A DNA stretch of 6,760 bases from assembly GCA_000995965.1 (NCBI GenBank), contig LBYD01000008.1, positions 1 to 6,760 on the forward strand. The letters are read 5' to 3'. Source of the DNA: Candidatus Moranbacteria bacterium GW2011_GWC2_40_12. Its GTDB lineage: Bacteria; Patescibacteria; Paceibacteria; Moranbacterales; UBA11712. The notes under the pieces were generated by a model. The model ran no database searches. It saw nothing but the letters and a program-made list of their open reading frames with translations, and had not been told where the DNA came from. Positions within the stretch are counted from its first letter, which is position 1. Every line of letters begins with the position of its first letter. Shown here piece by piece: positions 5,082 to 6,760 of the stretch. Both the position numbers and the translations under genes were made by a program.

Positions 5082-6089
5082 ATGAGAACATATATATTTC
5101 ACGTTTCAGGCACTCACTGCGCGTCATGTAAGATTCTCATTGAAGACGTTCTCGGTGAGCAAGATTTTGTAAAAAATATCAGGGTTAATTTAAAAAAAGA
5201 AATCGTTGAGATTGAAATCGATAGTGATCAACATCCAGACGAACTGGCCCGAATACTTACGGATAAAATAAGATCTAATGGATATATCCTTTCAACAGAG
5301 AAAGTAATTCAAGAAAAGAAAAGGGATGATGCTATTTGGAAGGCTATACCGATCGGACTAGCATTCCTAGTGATTTTTTTCATGTTCCAAAAATCGGGTA
5401 TTTTAAACCTTGGTATTGGCGGGAGGATAACACCGGTAACCAGCTTTATTATTGGTCTCATTGCTTCAGTTTCAAGTTGTCTTGCGATTGTGGGAGGCTT
5501 AGTGCTATCACTTTCTGCGAAGGTATCTCAGGACAATGTCAGTGATAAAAAGAATTTCGTACTTTTTCATTCAGGAAGACTTCTTAGTTTTGCAATCTTG
5601 GGTGGCATACTAGGAGCAATCGGTGATGCTATTGGTATAAACTTTACTTTTACGGCAATCCTGGGACTTTTGGCCTCGCTGGTTATGCTATTGCTCGGCT
5701 TAAATCTGATCGGAGTATTTGTCAAAAATAAAGTTGCGTTGCCATCAGGGATTTTTAATTTCTTTAGAAAGATAGAACACAAGACTCTTACGCCACTTAT
5801 TATCGGCTTTGGCACTTTTTTTCTTCCGTGTGGTTTTACACAATCAATGCAAGTTTCTGCATTGGGGAGTGGATCGTTTATGTCTGGGCTTCTGTTAATG
5901 CTTGCATTTGCTCTTGGAACGTTGCCAATGCTCCTGTTTCTTTCATTTGGATCGGCATCGTTTGCCCACTCAAAATATGCCCCTCTATTTTTCAAATCCG
6001 TGGGAGTAGTCGTGGTAGGACTTGGAATATTTGCCCTACTTGCCGGACTTGCAGGGCTTGGTATCATTAACCCCCTATTTAACATATAA
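5082..6089 (+). CDS. HMA domain fused to a UreH/DsbD-like polytopic membrane domain
   Basis: The first about 70 residues form an HMA copper-binding domain with Gly-Thr-His-Cys13-Ala-Ser-Cys16, at the same positions as in CopA. The usual Met before the His is Thr. A hydrophobic helix (about 86-103) leads into a polytopic domain of the UreH_2/TauE-SafE-like branch of the DsbD/CcdA superfamily, often annotated as sulfite exporter. Two membrane segments each carry a lone Cys: Ser-Ser-Cys133 and Leu-Pro-Cys250-Gly-Phe-Thr-Gln-Ser-Met256. These are the positions where DsbD/CcdA proteins have their redox cysteines, but here they may instead pass copper. A His-Ser-Gly-Arg motif is also present (about 165-168). 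The gene follows copA after two bases. I infer a role in copper transfer across or within the membrane with CopA and the cupredoxin; related proteins occur near cbb3 oxidase assembly genes. A role in thiol redox transfer is an alternative. Sulfite export is unlikely. Confidence 0.8.
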   Translation: MRTYIFHVSGTHCASCKILIEDVLGEQDFVKNIRVNLKKEIVEIEIDSDQHPDELARILTDKIRSNGYILSTEKVIQEKKRDDAIWKAIPIGLAFLVIFFMFQKSGILNLGIGGRITPVTSFIIGLIASVSSCLAIVGGLVLSLSAKVSQDNVSDKKNFVLFHSGRLLSFAILGGILGAIGDAIGINFTFTAILGLLASLVMLLLGLNLIGVFVKNKVALPSGIFNFFRKIEHKTLTPLIIGFGTFFLPCGFTQSMQVSALGSGSFMSGLLLMLAFALGTLPMLLFLSFGSASFAHSKYAPLFFKSVGVVVVGLGIFALLAGLAGLGIINPLFNI

Positions 6090-6090
6090 T
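6085..6090 (+). promoter_or_regulatory. Internal -10 box before the cupredoxin gene
   Basis: TATAAT overlaps the stop codon of the preceding gene and lies exactly six bases before the ATG at 6097, the same spacing as between the csoR -10 box and its ATG. No good -35 is visible. A C-run in AACCCCCTAT (6069-6078) resembles one half of the CsoR operator, but there is no matching G-run. It may allow separate leaderless transcription, or be a chance match. Confidence 0.35.
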
Positions 6091-6096
6091 TGTCTT

Positions 6097-6498
6097 ATGA
6101 ATAAAACAGTTTCAATCGTAGTCACAGTGGTCCTTGTTGTGAGTATTGGTATTGTTTTTCTTGGTGCTTCAAAATCAAAAAATTATACAGCGACAGATGG
6201 TGTAGCCAAGAATGTCGAAATAAAAGACGGCATCCAGTATATTACTATAAACGCAAAAGCTGGATACTCGCCAAGAATGTCTACGGCAAAAGCTGGGATA
6301 CCTACAAAACTCATAGTTAGAACAAATGGAACATATGATTGTTCGGCATCGCTTGTAATTCGCTCGCTTGGTTTTCAAAAAATCTTAGCTCAAACAGGCG
6401 AAGAGGTTATTGACCTAGGCACACCGCAAGTAGGACAACCGCTCCAAGGACTTTGTGGTATGGGGATGTATAATTTTAGAGTTAATTTTGAAAGCTAA
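6097..6498 (+). CDS. Membrane-anchored cupredoxin-like copper protein
   Basis: The 133-residue protein has an N-terminal hydrophobic helix (about 5-22) with Lys3 before it, acting as signal anchor, followed by one beta-rich cupredoxin-like domain outside the membrane. The end contains Leu-Cys120-Gly-Met122-Gly-Met124-Tyr, a form of the C-terminal copper loop, and Cys82 lies in the preceding strand (Tyr-Asp-Cys-Ser). The domain has no His, so the classic type-1 His/Cys/His/Met site is missing; Cys82, Cys120 and one or two Met fit Cu(I) binding rather than electron transfer. The ATG at 6097 is chosen because a longer frame from 6022 overlaps the upstream gene by 68 bases and puts the signal helix in the interior. 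It follows the upstream stop by seven bases. Likely role: receive or sequester copper exported by CopA and the HMA-membrane protein. Confidence 0.78.
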   Translation: MNKTVSIVVTVVLVVSIGIVFLGASKSKNYTATDGVAKNVEIKDGIQYITINAKAGYSPRMSTAKAGIPTKLIVRTNGTYDCSASLVIRSLGFQKILAQTGEEVIDLGTPQVGQPLQGLCGMGMYNFRVNFES

Positions 6499-6537
6499 TA
6501 ATAAACTCCATTAAGATTAGGCGGTATATTGGCCTAG

Positions 6538-6566
6538 TTGACTTTAGGTGTTTCTGGGAGTATAAT
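6538..6566 (+). promoter_or_regulatory. Promoter of the T-box leader
   Basis: TTGACT (6538-6543, five of six to consensus) is followed after 17 bases by TATAAT (6561-6566). Transcription should start near 6573, about 35 bases before Stem I of the T-box. No clear terminator separates it from the copper operon; only a 5-bp hairpin (6518-6522 with 6532-6536) lies between. Confidence 0.75.
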
Positions 6567-6604
6567 TAGATAATTGACAAGTAAATATTGATTCAAACGC
6601 ATTA

Positions 6605-6760
6605 TTAACGAAGGATTAGTAAGTTATATAATCTAAGGTAAAAGCGAGCCTGGGGTAGTGAAAGCCAGGACCTGAAAAGTAGCTGAACACGTCTTCGGAG
6701 CGGTTAGTGAGAATGCCAAAATTGGCACAAACTAAACGGTAGTCGCTCTATCGTGAACTG
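6605..6760 (+). promoter_or_regulatory. T-box riboswitch leader, cut off by the window end
   Basis: T-boxes bind an uncharged tRNA and switch a downstream amino-acid gene on. Stem I is complete. CGAAG (6609-6613) pairs with CTTCG (6693-6697) and continues into the conserved GGAGC. The specifier loop has AGTA (6618-6621) facing GAA (6685-6687). AGTT (6622-6625 region) pairs with AGCT (6681-6684) and AGGT (6636-6639) with ACCT (6670-6673). The AGCGAG bulge (6643-6648) and the distal hairpin CCTGG/CCAGG around GGTAGTGAAAG (6649-6669) are typical. Stem II is TTAGT/ACTAA (6704-6708, 6731-6735) with inner TGCCA/TGGCA. Stem III is ACGGTAG/CTATCGT (6736-6742, 6748-6754). GAACTG then leads to the expected antiterminator outside. 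Specifier reading: CAC (6688-6690, His), followed by a purine as usual; ACG (Thr) or AAC (Asn) remain possible. The regulated gene is not in the window. Confidence 0.9.

Noticed and set aside
5567..6085. Long minus-strand frame opposite the HMA-membrane gene
   Set aside because: The translation is low-complexity Pro/Ser/Asn-rich, as expected for the complement of a hydrophobic membrane protein.
6022..6096. Longer cupredoxin reading from ATG 6022
   Set aside because: It overlaps the end of the HMA-membrane gene in another frame and buries the N-terminal signal helix; ATG 6097 starts just before that helix.
6574..6608. Second promoter using TTGACA at 6574-6579
   Set aside because: The only -10-like sequence (TATTAA at 6603) is 23 bases away, too far, and would remove part of the leader upstream of Stem I. 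TTGACT-N17-TATAAT upstream is better.
1..6760. CRISPR array, insertion sequence or origin
   Set aside because: No regularly spaced repeats, transposase reading frame with terminal inverted repeats, or iteron cluster could be found.

Overview
The window looks like a bacterial chromosomal (or large contig) segment of mixed composition. Most of it is AT-rich. Its gene set is a short SET-domain methyltransferase, a stand-alone MazG-like pyrophosphohydrolase, and csoR-copA followed by an HMA-fused UreH/DsbD-like membrane protein and a membrane-anchored cupredoxin. This set, and several starts with no ribosome binding site directly behind a TATAAT box, resembles small-genome Candidate Phyla Radiation (Patescibacteria) contigs. 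That assignment is an inference from gene content and style, not from a marker gene.

Positions 1-325 hold a small unrecognised gene that may continue off the left edge, closed by a terminator overlapping its stop codon. Positions 368-1258 are visibly GC-richer. They contain a minus-strand gene for an exported 134-residue protein of unknown function, with a textbook TTGACA-N17-TATAAT promoter, a strong Shine-Dalgarno and its own terminator. Divergent to it is a plus-strand fragment that looks like the last strands of an outer-membrane beta-barrel, followed by a strong terminator. A barrel fragment would not fit a Patescibacteria host, so this block may be transferred DNA or an assembly join. 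Positions 1259-1470 hold no clear gene; they carry a short near-copy of a stretch from the first gene and the -10 box of the next gene. SET and MazG-like genes follow (1471-2304).

The main unit is the copper operon at 2472-6498. A 30-bp perfect palindrome, the likely CsoR operator, contains the -10 box, and csoR begins six bases after that box, so its mRNA is probably leaderless. csoR, copA and the HMA-membrane gene are separated by only 1 and 2 bases, and the cupredoxin follows 7 bases later with its own TATAAT box at the same spacing. Working model: CsoR derepresses on Cu(I). CopA moves Cu(I) across the membrane. The HMA-membrane protein, with one Cys in each of two membrane segments, and the Cys/Met-ligand cupredoxin handle copper at or outside the membrane.

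The right edge (6538-6760) contains a promoter and the 5' two-thirds of a T-box riboswitch: Stem I with AGTA/GAA specifier loop, the AGCGAG and GGTAGTGAAAGCC motifs, Stem II and Stem III. The window ends just before the expected antiterminator. The regulated gene, probably an aminoacyl-tRNA synthetase or amino-acid gene, lies outside. The best reading of the specifier is CAC (His), with ACG (Thr) or AAC (Asn) possible.
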